This document shows, one piece after another, positions 6,353 through 13,622 of a DNA stretch of 64,000 bases. The position numbers were made by a program, and so were the translations under genes. The notes below the pieces were generated by a model. It was not told the DNA's origin and ran no database searches. It saw only the letters and a program-made list of their open reading frames with translations. Within the stretch, counting starts at the first letter, position 1, and each line of letters opens with the position of its first letter. Origin of the DNA: JAKAKT01 sp041305385 (lineage in GTDB: Archaea; Micrarchaeota; Micrarchaeia; Burarchaeales; JAKAKT01); contig JBFYLO010000053.1 of NCBI GenBank assembly GCA_041305385.1, positions 1-64,000 on the forward strand, given 5' to 3'.

Positions 6353-7939
6353 ATGAACTCCACTAAAACTTCAGCTTCCGATGAACTCGATTCCAAATGG
6401 CGTTCTACTGCCAGGACTTTATTCGGTGGGGAGATTGGCCCTCTTGAGGAGTACTCTAAATGGCTTTCCGATTCCAAGGGAGACAGGGTAATCCGAGACT
6501 CGAGCCTTTCGGGCCGCAAGGTTGTTTTTTCACTCCCCTATCACTCCGGCTCTTGCTGGATGGACTTCGAAGAGGTCGATTTCTCAAAAAAATACGGGCC
6601 GCTCGATATTAACGATTTGAAGGACATCGAGTCCATAATCGAGGCACTCGGGGAGAGAATATGCTACACAGGCGGCATGGTCCTCGGACAATCAAAGTTC
6701 ATCGAGAAAAGCGCAAACATAATCGACTCTTACTACGTTTTCGAGTCCGAGCGAATCGCCGGCTCAAAATATATCGGACATTGTACCATAGGGACCAACA
6801 GTGAAAGCGTCTTCGGCAGCAACTCTTTTGGCTCGGTGAATCATTCAATAAAAGTATTCGGCTTCTGGAACAGCACCCGTTGCTTCGAAACATCCAAAAC
6901 CGACTTCTCCTCGGACTGCTATTACTCCCATGGCCTGTCGAAATCAGCCCATTGCATGTTCTGTTTCAATGTAAAGAACAAGCATTATGCCATAGGAAAC
7001 CTGGAGCTATCTGCTGATAAGTACAATTCAATAAAAAACAGCTTGCTTGAGCAAATGAGGGAAAAACTAAACAAAGAAAAGTCTCTCCCCTCCCTGGTTT
7101 CCTTCTTTCTTTCGGAGAAGCCAGATTATTCCCTAATAAAAAAAGCGTTTAAACCCGAGAAAAAACTAAATGCCGGAAAGGGCGGCATTGAAGAAAAATT
7201 CTCAAACACGGCGAAAGTGGTGCTCGGCCTCGCGCTCGAAAACATAAACGACTACGGCCCCTGGCTTTTGAGGCACGTGCCGCCTTCCAGAGGGGCGTTT
7301 TCCTGCGCAAGTTCACTCCCAGTTCTTCTGCCCGGTTATTCAAACTTCCAGTCATTCCCAAAAGACAGGCTCTTGACCCTTCAAGAGGCAGAGGAGATAG
7401 GTCCCAAACTCTCGATAACCCTTGAAGATGCCGAATCAATCTCGTTTGACAGCGTCCCCAAGATACTGTCAAAAATCGCCTTTTTCTCCCCGGAGTGGTC
7501 CATCGGGAACGTCAGGGATAACTGCGAATCCCCGATTAACATAGATTCAACAGATTGCTACCGGAGCACATTGAACATAAGCTCAAAGCACTGCGCTTAT
7601 AGCTATTACCCCAGGGATTCCGAATGCCTGTTCGGGGTTAATGAAACAAGAAGCTCACAGTTTTGCATAAATTGTTATGAATCCGCCAAGCTCATCCGTT
7701 GCTTCGAGATGGACAGCTGCAAGAGCTGCTCCGATTCGATGTTCTGCCATAATTGCGAGAATCTCCGGGATTGCATGTTCTGCTTCAACGTAAAGAATCT
7801 GCAGTATGCCGTCGGGAACGTTGAGCTTACGTTTGATGAATACAAGCAAATCAAGGAAGCCGTTCTTAAAAAAATAGCGAATGAACTTCAGGAAAAAAAG
7901 AGCATCGAACTTAGCATATTCAATCTTGGACAGAAATAA
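6353..7939 (+). CDS. Cys-rich duplicated-motif protein of unknown function
   Basis: This 528-residue protein has GAGGTGA at 6341-6347 and ATG at 6353; an upstream frame extension would cross the promoter. It contains two copies of one module. Each ends in CMFCFNVKN followed by YAIGN or YAVGN and a helical segment (near residues 203-235 and 479-515). Each is preceded by many regularly spaced Cys, Ser and Tyr residues, such as CINCYESAKLIRCFEMDSC and CKSCSDSMFCHNC. The periodic pattern suggests a stacked beta-helix-like fold, perhaps metal-binding. Similar Cys-rich CxNC repeat proteins are known to me from candidate-phyla bacterial genomes, without a proven function. It is AT-richer than its neighbours and divergent from the double Lrp gene. 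Confidence 0.8.
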   Translation: MNSTKTSASDELDSKWRSTARTLFGGEIGPLEEYSKWLSDSKGDRVIRDSSLSGRKVVFSLPYHSGSCWMDFEEVDFSKKYGPLDINDLKDIESIIEALGERICYTGGMVLGQSKFIEKSANIIDSYYVFESERIAGSKYIGHCTIGTNSESVFGSNSFGSVNHSIKVFGFWNSTRCFETSKTDFSSDCYYSHGLSKSAHCMFCFNVKNKHYAIGNLELSADKYNSIKNSLLEQMREKLNKEKSLPSLVSFFLSEKPDYSLIKKAFKPEKKLNAGKGGIEEKFSNTAKVVLGLALENINDYGPWLLRHVPPSRGAFSCASSLPVLLPGYSNFQSFPKDRLLTLQEAEEIGPKLSITLEDAESISFDSVPKILSKIAFFSPEWSIGNVRDNCESPINIDSTDCYRSTLNISSKHCAYSYYPRDSECLFGVNETRSSQFCINCYESAKLIRCFEMDSCKSCSDSMFCHNCENLRDCMFCFNVKNLQYAVGNVELTFDEYKQIKEAVLKKIANELQEKKSIELSIFNLGQK

Positions 7940-9919
7940 TCACTTTGGCGTCGCACCACTCGCTTCCTTTATTGCCCTCAAATCGCAGTCAACTTCTATC
8001 CTAATCATGGTTTCTATAAGCGAAGGCATATACCCCCACCTGAGCATATCCCCGTATTCGCGGAATAGCTTCAGGCTTTCGTCAGCGCTGCTCTCGAGTC
8101 TGTTTCCCTGCTCGCAGCAAAACTCGATTATCCGCAGTGCTATATCCACACCAAAACGCCTCCTCGTTTTGCCGGGCCAATCCGAAACTGGATTGAGCCA
8201 GGCAGCAAATTTCATCAGTTGCGCTCGGTTTTCGGTTTTTTTCAAGTTTTCGAGTCCCTCCGAAAGACTCATATCCTGCGGGTAATATCTTTCAAGCGAA
8301 GCCAACACGAATAATGTGGTCGCAAGGGGGTCGTTCTCATCCTCCTTTGCGCCTCTTTTAATCCTCTTCATGTGCCCAGTCACTTCCGAAAGCCTTCGGA
8401 TGTGCGCGGTAATCTCCTTCTGTGAAAACCCAAATGACAGGGATTCAATGCACGCATGGAAGAGTTTCCAGGAAATACGATTTATGCTCAAGGTCTCTTC
8501 TTGGGAAACCATATTCGGCGCTGCACTCGTGCAGCAGTCCGCAAACTCCTTTATCATTCTCTTAGTTTCTGGGTTTACCTTCAGCTCTCTCTCCCCTTCC
8601 TGCTCAAGGACCTTCCCGAGCACATCGAAAGAAAACCTTCCGTACACGGTGAGAATCGCATTCATAACTCCGATGACCTCTTCGATTTCAGGTCTTGTGC
8701 TAATCGCTCTATCGGAAAGCTTCTCGTACTCCTCTAAAAGATGGCACCAGCTCTTGGCATCAACAGCCAGACGATTCTCCGTCTCTCGAGGTTCCTTCCC
8801 CCCGGCTATGCTGTTAACATATATCTGCAGGAAATACACGTGCAATGCTTCCTTTCCCTCGGGCGTTAGGCTGTTCCTAGTTCGTCCAAATGTTTTGTCC
8901 ACGTCCCGTACCAATTCATCGCAGAAATTCGTCATGCGGACTGCGAGCGCCAGCCCCGCTTCTCTTGCTCCAGGGTCCAAGTCTCCTATCAAAAGGTCTT
9001 CGGGCCTGAATTCCCTTGCGCTTTTGGCTTTCTTAAGTGCCTGCGGGTTACGTTCCATGAATAAGGGGAGATAGTTCATGGCATAAGTAAGCGGAGATTC
9101 GGTTTTCATCTCCCCCCTGTTCGAGAGCAGGTGAACCGCTTCGTGCCAGGGAGTGTATCTCTCTTCCCAGGCAGGTTTCTCATCGCATCTTGCGAGCAAA
9201 ATCCTTTCGCCAAGCGCCATTCCCTTTATTTCAAATCCCTCGACCACGTTTGGAGCAATTTCCGTGAGATACATGACCGCGAGCGCCCTCCTTGCCAAAA
9301 CTGCCGATGCCGTAGCCATATCGGAAACGTTCTCCCTCAGCTGCCGTTCCTCGCGCTCGGAATAAGTGCCGCCTTCCTTTGCTTTTTTCATTATTTTGTT
9401 TATCCTAATTTCGATGGCGTTAAGGGCGATTTTCTCAAGTTCCTCCAGCGGCTGGAAAACATCTTCCCGCGAGACCAGTTCTGTGGAATCAAGCAAATAG
9501 TCGCGCACTTTCTCCGCCCTTTGACTTTTGGCCCACGAGAGCCCATAAGGCTCCCACTCGACTGAGTTTTGAGTTACTATGTTCGCGAACAGCTCGTAGA
9601 TGCCAGAAAGATTCTCCCGGCTTTTTCCCTCAATCGCTCCGTTTTCCCGTTTTTTCCCGTATTTTGTTTCAATCCTTTCGACCCACTTCGTTATCACTCG
9701 GTTGATTTTGATCAAATCCATCCCAGCGACCAATTCCCCGGTTATAATGAACCTGCTGAACTCCTCCTTGAACGTTGGTTTTTTTCCAAACTCCTCACCC
9801 TTTTCAAGTTGCGGAACCTTGCCTAGGACTATTCGCTGAATAAGACTTTCTGGGACCACAACTTTTCTCTGGCTAACTCTAGTCCTTTGAATATTCTTCG
9901 CCAAGGGGTCCTCTGCCAT
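7940..9919 (-). CDS. unknown protein with an HExxH motif
   Basis: This 659-residue, mostly helical protein resembles nothing I recognise. The segment WEERYTPWHEAVHLLSNRGE near residue 270 contains HEAVH, the zinc-metallopeptidase HExxH pattern. It is followed about 70 residues later by ELVRDVDKTF, which could supply a third ligand. No signal peptide or membrane span is evident, so it should be cytoplasmic. It follows RNase P protein 4 on the same strand with a 28-base gap and faces the Cys-rich gene tail to tail with no gap. A chance HExxH match cannot be excluded. Confidence 0.7.
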   Translation of the reverse strand: MAEDPLAKNIQRTRVSQRKVVVPESLIQRIVLGKVPQLEKGEEFGKKPTFKEEFSRFIITGELVAGMDLIKINRVITKWVERIETKYGKKRENGAIEGKSRENLSGIYELFANIVTQNSVEWEPYGLSWAKSQRAEKVRDYLLDSTELVSREDVFQPLEELEKIALNAIEIRINKIMKKAKEGGTYSEREERQLRENVSDMATASAVLARRALAVMYLTEIAPNVVEGFEIKGMALGERILLARCDEKPAWEERYTPWHEAVHLLSNRGEMKTESPLTYAMNYLPLFMERNPQALKKAKSAREFRPEDLLIGDLDPGAREAGLALAVRMTNFCDELVRDVDKTFGRTRNSLTPEGKEALHVYFLQIYVNSIAGGKEPRETENRLAVDAKSWCHLLEEYEKLSDRAISTRPEIEEVIGVMNAILTVYGRFSFDVLGKVLEQEGERELKVNPETKRMIKEFADCCTSAAPNMVSQEETLSINRISWKLFHACIESLSFGFSQKEITAHIRRLSEVTGHMKRIKRGAKEDENDPLATTLFVLASLERYYPQDMSLSEGLENLKKTENRAQLMKFAAWLNPVSDWPGKTRRRFGVDIALRIIEFCCEQGNRLESSADESLKLFREYGDMLRWGYMPSLIETMIRIEVDCDLRAIKEASGATPK

Positions 9920-9947
9920 AAAGGCTATTATTGGGTTTTTAGGATTT

Positions 9948-10298
9948 TTAAGACTTCGTGTTTTGTGAAGTGCGGAGCTTGTACGAAATCCTCTTCACTT
10001 CCCCGCACTCGCACCTATACTCCATCACCTTATGCCTGGGAACAAGCCTGACTGAAACGTTATAACCCGGAATCAGGGGCGAGTTGCACTTCTTGCAAAA
10101 GGAGACCTTGAGCCTCCGGGGCAGGCGAACCAGGTAGCGGGTCCCGATTTTCCTGGCAAGTCCGATATACCTCATGGACCTTTCGGGATGGGTTTTGGCA
10201 TTCTCATTCGCGAGCCTGAACAGTATGGAAATCCTCTCCCGGGCTATTCTCGTTAGAAAATCCGGCTTTCTCCTCCTGTCAGGTCTTCCCATGCTCAT
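9948..10298 (-). CDS. rnp4: ribonuclease P protein component 4 (Rpp21/Rpr2)
   Basis: This protein of about 116 residues belongs to the Rpr2/Rpp21 family, the zinc-binding protein subunit of archaeal RNase P that matures tRNA 5' ends with Rnp1. Signatures are ARERISILFRLA, RYIGLARKIGTRY, LPRRLKVSFCKKCNSPLIPG and the second zinc pair in YRCECGEVKRISY. Starts at 10298 or 10292 both overlap the preceding gene. The RNase P RNA itself appears at 22018-22263. Confidence 0.92.
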   Translation of the reverse strand: MSMGRPDRRRKPDFLTRIARERISILFRLANENAKTHPERSMRYIGLARKIGTRYLVRLPRRLKVSFCKKCNSPLIPGYNVSVRLVPRHKVMEYRCECGEVKRISYKLRTSQNTKS

Positions 10299-10719
10299 CC
10301 TTCCTTATTATCGGCGCAAGCCAGATGTTCGCTTTCGCAACCCTGAACAGCGCAGGCGCGTTTCCCTTCTCGAACATCAGAATCTCGCACTCCCAATCCA
10401 GCGCCTCGGCAATTGCCTCAAAGTGTTTCCGGGAGTAGGTGTTTTTTCCATGAGTTACGGTTTCATCTTTGAACTTCAGCTCGCTTTTCTTCACTTCCTT
10501 CATCTTCCAGACGTGGAAAAGAATCCTGTCCTTCGAGGTTATCCTTATCACTTCGTCCTCAGAATAGTAAATTTTCCTGATTTTGTTGAGCCTGATTCTC
10601 TGCCCGAGCCTCGCCCCGATTCTCCGCCCCAGGTCTTCCAGGCAGAGCTTTTCCTCGAGGAGCTGCCTTTCCCTTTCCGGAGTCCTCCCGCCCCTGAAAA
10701 TCAAGTCAAAGAGCCGCAT
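10279..10719 (-). CDS. conserved-looking hypothetical protein upstream of rnp4
   Basis: This 146-residue basic soluble protein overlaps rnp4 by up to 20 bases, so the two are probably translated together. It starts MRLFDLIFRGGRTPERERQ and contains the mixed alpha/beta segment DETVTHGKNTYSRKHFEAIA. I do not recognise a family. Coupling to an RNase P subunit hints at an RNA-related role. A TATA-like stretch (TATATATTA, minus strand, near 10730-10742) precedes it. Confidence 0.7.
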   Translation of the reverse strand: MRLFDLIFRGGRTPERERQLLEEKLCLEDLGRRIGARLGQRIRLNKIRKIYYSEDEVIRITSKDRILFHVWKMKEVKKSELKFKDETVTHGKNTYSRKHFEAIAEALDWECEILMFEKGNAPALFRVAKANIWLAPIIRKDEHGKT

Positions 10720-10866
10720 TTTAGCACCAGGTAATATATATAGGCGGAAAAAATAAGAATTGAGGCGGTCTGGATAGGGAATTCAGGAAAGGATTCACTG
10801 CCGTCGAGTGGGGAGTAATCCTTAAGTAAAAAAGATGGGCCCGGTCGGACTTCGAAAAGTATTCAG

Positions 10867-10921
10867 TGCCAATGAAAGCTTTTTTACCTTTTTGTTCATT
10901 GCCAATGATAAGATTTATATA
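10867..10921 (+). promoter_or_regulatory. promoter with paired TGCCAATGA direct repeats
   Basis: TGCCAATGA occurs at 10867-10875 and 10900-10908, 33 bases apart (about three helical turns). It is followed by a strong TATA element, TTTATATA, at 10914-10921. The ATG of the ATPase gene is at 10945. The repeats are candidate sites for an activator or repressor. Confidence 0.55.
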
Positions 10922-10944
10922 CTCCCTCGCATACTAACTAACTC

Positions 10945-12207
10945 ATGCTCTCCAGGGAACAACTGAAACTGATATTGAGCGAGCAACGGGCGGCGATTCT
11001 TAAGAGGGGCCCAGGGATAGAACGAGAAGCGCTTGGAACACTGGGGGAAAAGCTGAAACTGCCCCACGTGGTTGTCCTGAGCGGCCTGCGGAGAAGCGGT
11101 AAATCGACGCTCATGAGGCAGGCCATGTGCAGGTACTATTCCGACAGGGATTTCTATTACGTGAGCTTTGAAGACGAACGGCTCGTCGGTTTCGACGCTG
11201 CTCGGTTCAACGACATATACGAGGCGCTCGTTGAGCTTTTCGGGGAGCAAAAGACATTTTTCATTGATGAGATACAAAACGTCGACAACTTCGAGACGTT
11301 CGTGAGGAGATTCTACGACGCTGGTTTCAAGTTCTTCATAAGCGGGTCAAATGCGAAATTGCTGAGCCGGGAATTGAGCACGAAGCTCACTGGAAGGCAT
11401 GTTGACATAGTGGTGCGGCCATTCTCCTTTCAGGAATTTCTGTCCCTCAAGAATTTCCATTTTGAAAAAAAGATGCTTTACAAGACCGAAAGCAGGGTGG
11501 CGATAAAAAAACTGTTTGGCGAATATTTTGCAAAAGGCGGTATGCCGGAATACCTCATATACGGCGACCCTGAGCTGCTCACGAGGGTTTACAACGACGT
11601 TGTGGTAAAGGACATTGCCGTGAGGCACAAGGTCGAGAACTTGGCACAGCTGCGGGACTTCTACAAGTATCTTGTGGCGAATTTCTCGAACAGATTCAGC
11701 TTCAATTCACTCAAGAAAATGTTACATTTCGGAAGCGTCAACACGATAAAGTCTTACGTCTCGTATCTAGAGGAAACGTATTTCGTGAGAGTGATAAATA
11801 AATTCGACCACAGCCTGAAAAAGCAGCTTGTCAACGATAAGAAATTGTACGTGGTGGATAACTCATTCGTGCCGTTGCTCTCCGCAAAAACAACGAAGGA
11901 CAGTGGTCGTATGCTGGAAAACCTCGTTTTCAACAAACTTAGCGAGGACTATGACCTTTTTTATTATGGCAACTCTAGGGAATGCGACTTCGTTCTCCTG
12001 AAAAACAACGCGCTTCAATTGGCAGTACAAGTCTGCTGGGAACTTACTGAAACGAACAGGGGGCGGGAGCTTGGCGGCCTTGCCGCGTGCATGGCTGAGC
12101 TTAAGCTGAAAGACGGGCTTCTGTTGACATACGACCAAGAAGAGGAACTCATTTTTGAGGGAAAAAAGATAAAAATAAAGCCCGTTTGGAAGTGGCTTTT
12201 CGAGTAG
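10945..12207 (+). CDS. AAA ATPase with DUF4143-type C-terminus
   Basis: This 420-residue protein is of the AAA_14/DUF4143 type common in archaea and bacteria. It has the Walker A motif LSGLRRSGKSTLMRQ near residue 48, the Walker B motif KTFFIDEIQNV near 94 and the sensor segment FFISGSNAKLLSREL. The C-terminal half has the winged-helix and nuclease-like segment ENLVFNKL...YYGNSRECDFVL. Such proteins are often strain-variable and the physiological role is unknown. The gene ends 8 bases before the 3' end of the tRNA-Ile gene on the other strand, a common place for accessory genes. Confidence 0.88.
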   Translation: MLSREQLKLILSEQRAAILKRGPGIEREALGTLGEKLKLPHVVVLSGLRRSGKSTLMRQAMCRYYSDRDFYYVSFEDERLVGFDAARFNDIYEALVELFGEQKTFFIDEIQNVDNFETFVRRFYDAGFKFFISGSNAKLLSRELSTKLTGRHVDIVVRPFSFQEFLSLKNFHFEKKMLYKTESRVAIKKLFGEYFAKGGMPEYLIYGDPELLTRVYNDVVVKDIAVRHKVENLAQLRDFYKYLVANFSNRFSFNSLKKMLHFGSVNTIKSYVSYLEETYFVRVINKFDHSLKKQLVNDKKLYVVDNSFVPLLSAKTTKDSGRMLENLVFNKLSEDYDLFYYGNSRECDFVLLKNNALQLAVQVCWELTETNRGRELGGLAACMAELKLKDGLLLTYDQEEELIFEGKKIKIKPVWKWLFE

Positions 12208-12214
12208 AAAAAAG

Positions 12215-12448
12215 TGGGCCCGAGGAGATTTATTCCCGAACCCCATCAGTTTTTCTTTTGGGGTGTTGAGAGACCTTTTCTTTTTCTGAAGGAAAAGTTG
12301 TCAACAACTTTTCCTGTATTTGGGCGTCAGCCCAAATCTGAAAAGAAAAGGGATTTCATTGAACTCCTGACCTACAGCTTGCCTAGATACGTTGTATTAG
12401 AACGCGTCGTATAAGACTGCCGCTCTAACCTAGCTGAGCTACGGGCCC
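12215..12448 (-). tRNA. tRNA-Ile(UAU) with two introns
   Basis: The acceptor stem is GGGCCCG (12448-12442) with CGGGCCC (12222-12216) and discriminator A at 12215. The D arm is GCTC/GAGC. The anticodon stem GCAGT/GCTGT has two wobble pairs, the loop is CTTATA+A, and the anticodon is TAT. The first intron of 30 nt (12380-12409) lies after position 37. A second of about 129 nt (12229-12358) splits the T-loop after TTCAA/T; the T stem is AGGAG/CTCCT. The mature length would be 75 nt. The acceptor and D arm resemble archaeal tRNA-Ile. A T-run follows the 3' end. Confidence 0.85.
12229..12358 (-). other. T-loop intron of tRNA-Ile (largest copy)
   Basis: This insertion of about 129 nt in the T-loop shares the plan of those in the Met and Ala genes. 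It has ATCCCTTTTCTTTT pairing with AAAAGAAAAGG, then GGTCTC and a CCCC...GGGG hairpin with an A-rich loop (AAAAGAAAAAC). This copy has two extra perfect hairpins: ATTTGGGC/GCCCAAAT (12319-12338) and GGAAAAGTTGT/ACAACTTTTCC (12291-12314). The 4-bp UUCA/UGAA splice helix seen in the other two is not evident here. Confidence 0.75.
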
Positions 12449-12489
12449 ACCAAGATTAGTTGGGAAATCAAATATTAAAAATGAATCGC

Positions 12490-12867
12490 TCAGCTGCGGC
12501 CGGGTTTTCTACTCTCGAGGTAAGCCGGGTAGGAGTCCGCAGTGGCAATTGCGAGGCCGAATATCGCTATGAGTGCATAGGTCATCTGGAACTCAACACC
12601 CGCGAGGACGAGGAACAGGAGCACAGGCAGTAATGCGAGCCAGCCGTATTCGAACATGTTTGATTGGTAGCCCAAGGCCCAGCGTTTCAGCAGCAGAAAC
12701 AGCGGATACACGAACAGGGCGAGGGCCCACGGGAGCATGAGCGACATGGAATAGACGGACTTGTCCAAAAACGGAGATATGAGGAGCGGGATAAACAGGA
12801 TGAAGTAAGGAACCGCCCGGTATGGATGTGCGTTTTCCTCCTTTTTCAAGTAATCCCCGGTTAACAT
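12490..12867 (-). CDS. small membrane protein
   Basis: This 125-residue protein has four probable membrane spans (around residues 20-35, 42-60, 77-93 and 95-110) and a short charged N-terminus. I recognise no family. An 18-base block just upstream (12871-12888) is identical to one upstream of the next gene at 13569, so the pair may share regulation. Confidence 0.6.
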   Translation of the reverse strand: MLTGDYLKKEENAHPYRAVPYFILFIPLLISPFLDKSVYSMSLMLPWALALFVYPLFLLLKRWALGYQSNMFEYGWLALLPVLLFLVLAGVEFQMTYALIAIFGLAIATADSYPAYLESRKPGRS

Positions 12868-12870
12868 ACG

Positions 12871-12888
12871 AAGATATCTTTATTATTC
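12871..12888 (-). repeat. 18-bp upstream repeat, copy 1
   Basis: On the minus strand this reads AAGAATAATAAAGATATC, directly upstream of the small membrane protein gene. The same 18 bases are at 13587-13604. It is AT-rich and could be a promoter element. Confidence 0.6.
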
Positions 12889-13569
12889 TTAGGCTCGCGC
12901 GTTTTCTCTCTTTGCTATTGCTACAAGAAGGTCCAGAAGCTCGATTGTCTTTTCTGTGGTTATTTTGGGATAATCGAAACCGAATCTGCCCTTCGTGTTT
13001 ATCCAGAGGTACAGTCTGGAGTTTTTAACCTCAATGAACGCAACAGGGTTCTCCGTGCGTTTTAACACTGCAGTCACGTCGTTTCTCTTGCAGAATGATT
13101 TCGCCTCTTCAAGACTTTCACTCGCCAAAAAAAGATTTCCGATGTTCTTCCCAGGATGACCGAGAATTTGGAGTAAGGCGCCCGTGGAGTTCCGGAGATT
13201 GTCGCCAGAATCACTTAAGTGGCACTGCATCCAGAATGGAAAGTTAACAGCGAGCGAGATTCTGAAGCTGGCATATTTTACGCTCACCAATTGACCTGCC
13301 ACACGAAAATCTTCGATAAGAACCGGGATTCCCTTGTATGTGGTTGAGAGACTTTCAACCGAATCGCCGTTCAACACAAGCCTTAATGAAGCAGTTAATG
13401 CGTCAGTTTCCTCTCTCCTACCGCCGATGGTGGCTTGGAGTTTTTTGAAGACATTGCCGAAAGGTCTTTGGAAGTTTACGTAGATGGCAAAAGCTTTTAG
13501 GAGATAAATCACGAGTCCGATTAGCAAAAGACAGAGAAGAGCAGCGAGTAATTGCCCGAGAACATCCAT
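12889..13569 (-). CDS. hypothetical protein with an N-terminal membrane anchor
   Basis: This 226-residue protein has one clear hydrophobic span (about residues 8-27, LLAALLCLLLIGLVIYLLKA) followed by a soluble mixed alpha/beta domain. No family is recognised. It probably sits at the membrane with its domain on one side. It is followed by the small membrane protein gene and divergent from srp54, with 53 bases between the starts. Confidence 0.6.
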   Translation of the reverse strand: MDVLGQLLAALLCLLLIGLVIYLLKAFAIYVNFQRPFGNVFKKLQATIGGRREETDALTASLRLVLNGDSVESLSTTYKGIPVLIEDFRVAGQLVSVKYASFRISLAVNFPFWMQCHLSDSGDNLRNSTGALLQILGHPGKNIGNLFLASESLEEAKSFCKRNDVTAVLKRTENPVAFIEVKNSRLYLWINTKGRFGFDYPKITTEKTIELLDLLVAIAKRENARA

Positions 13570-13586
13570 GATTAATAGAGCACTCG

Positions 13587-13604
13587 ATATCTTTATTATT
13601 CTTT
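13587..13604 (-). repeat. 18-bp upstream repeat, copy 2
   Basis: Identical to 12871-12888 on the same strand, 17 bases before the ATG of the anchored hypothetical protein. Its reverse side also lies in the short promoter region of srp54. Confidence 0.6.
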
Positions 13605-13622
13605 CAACCCTTCTTTTACCTC

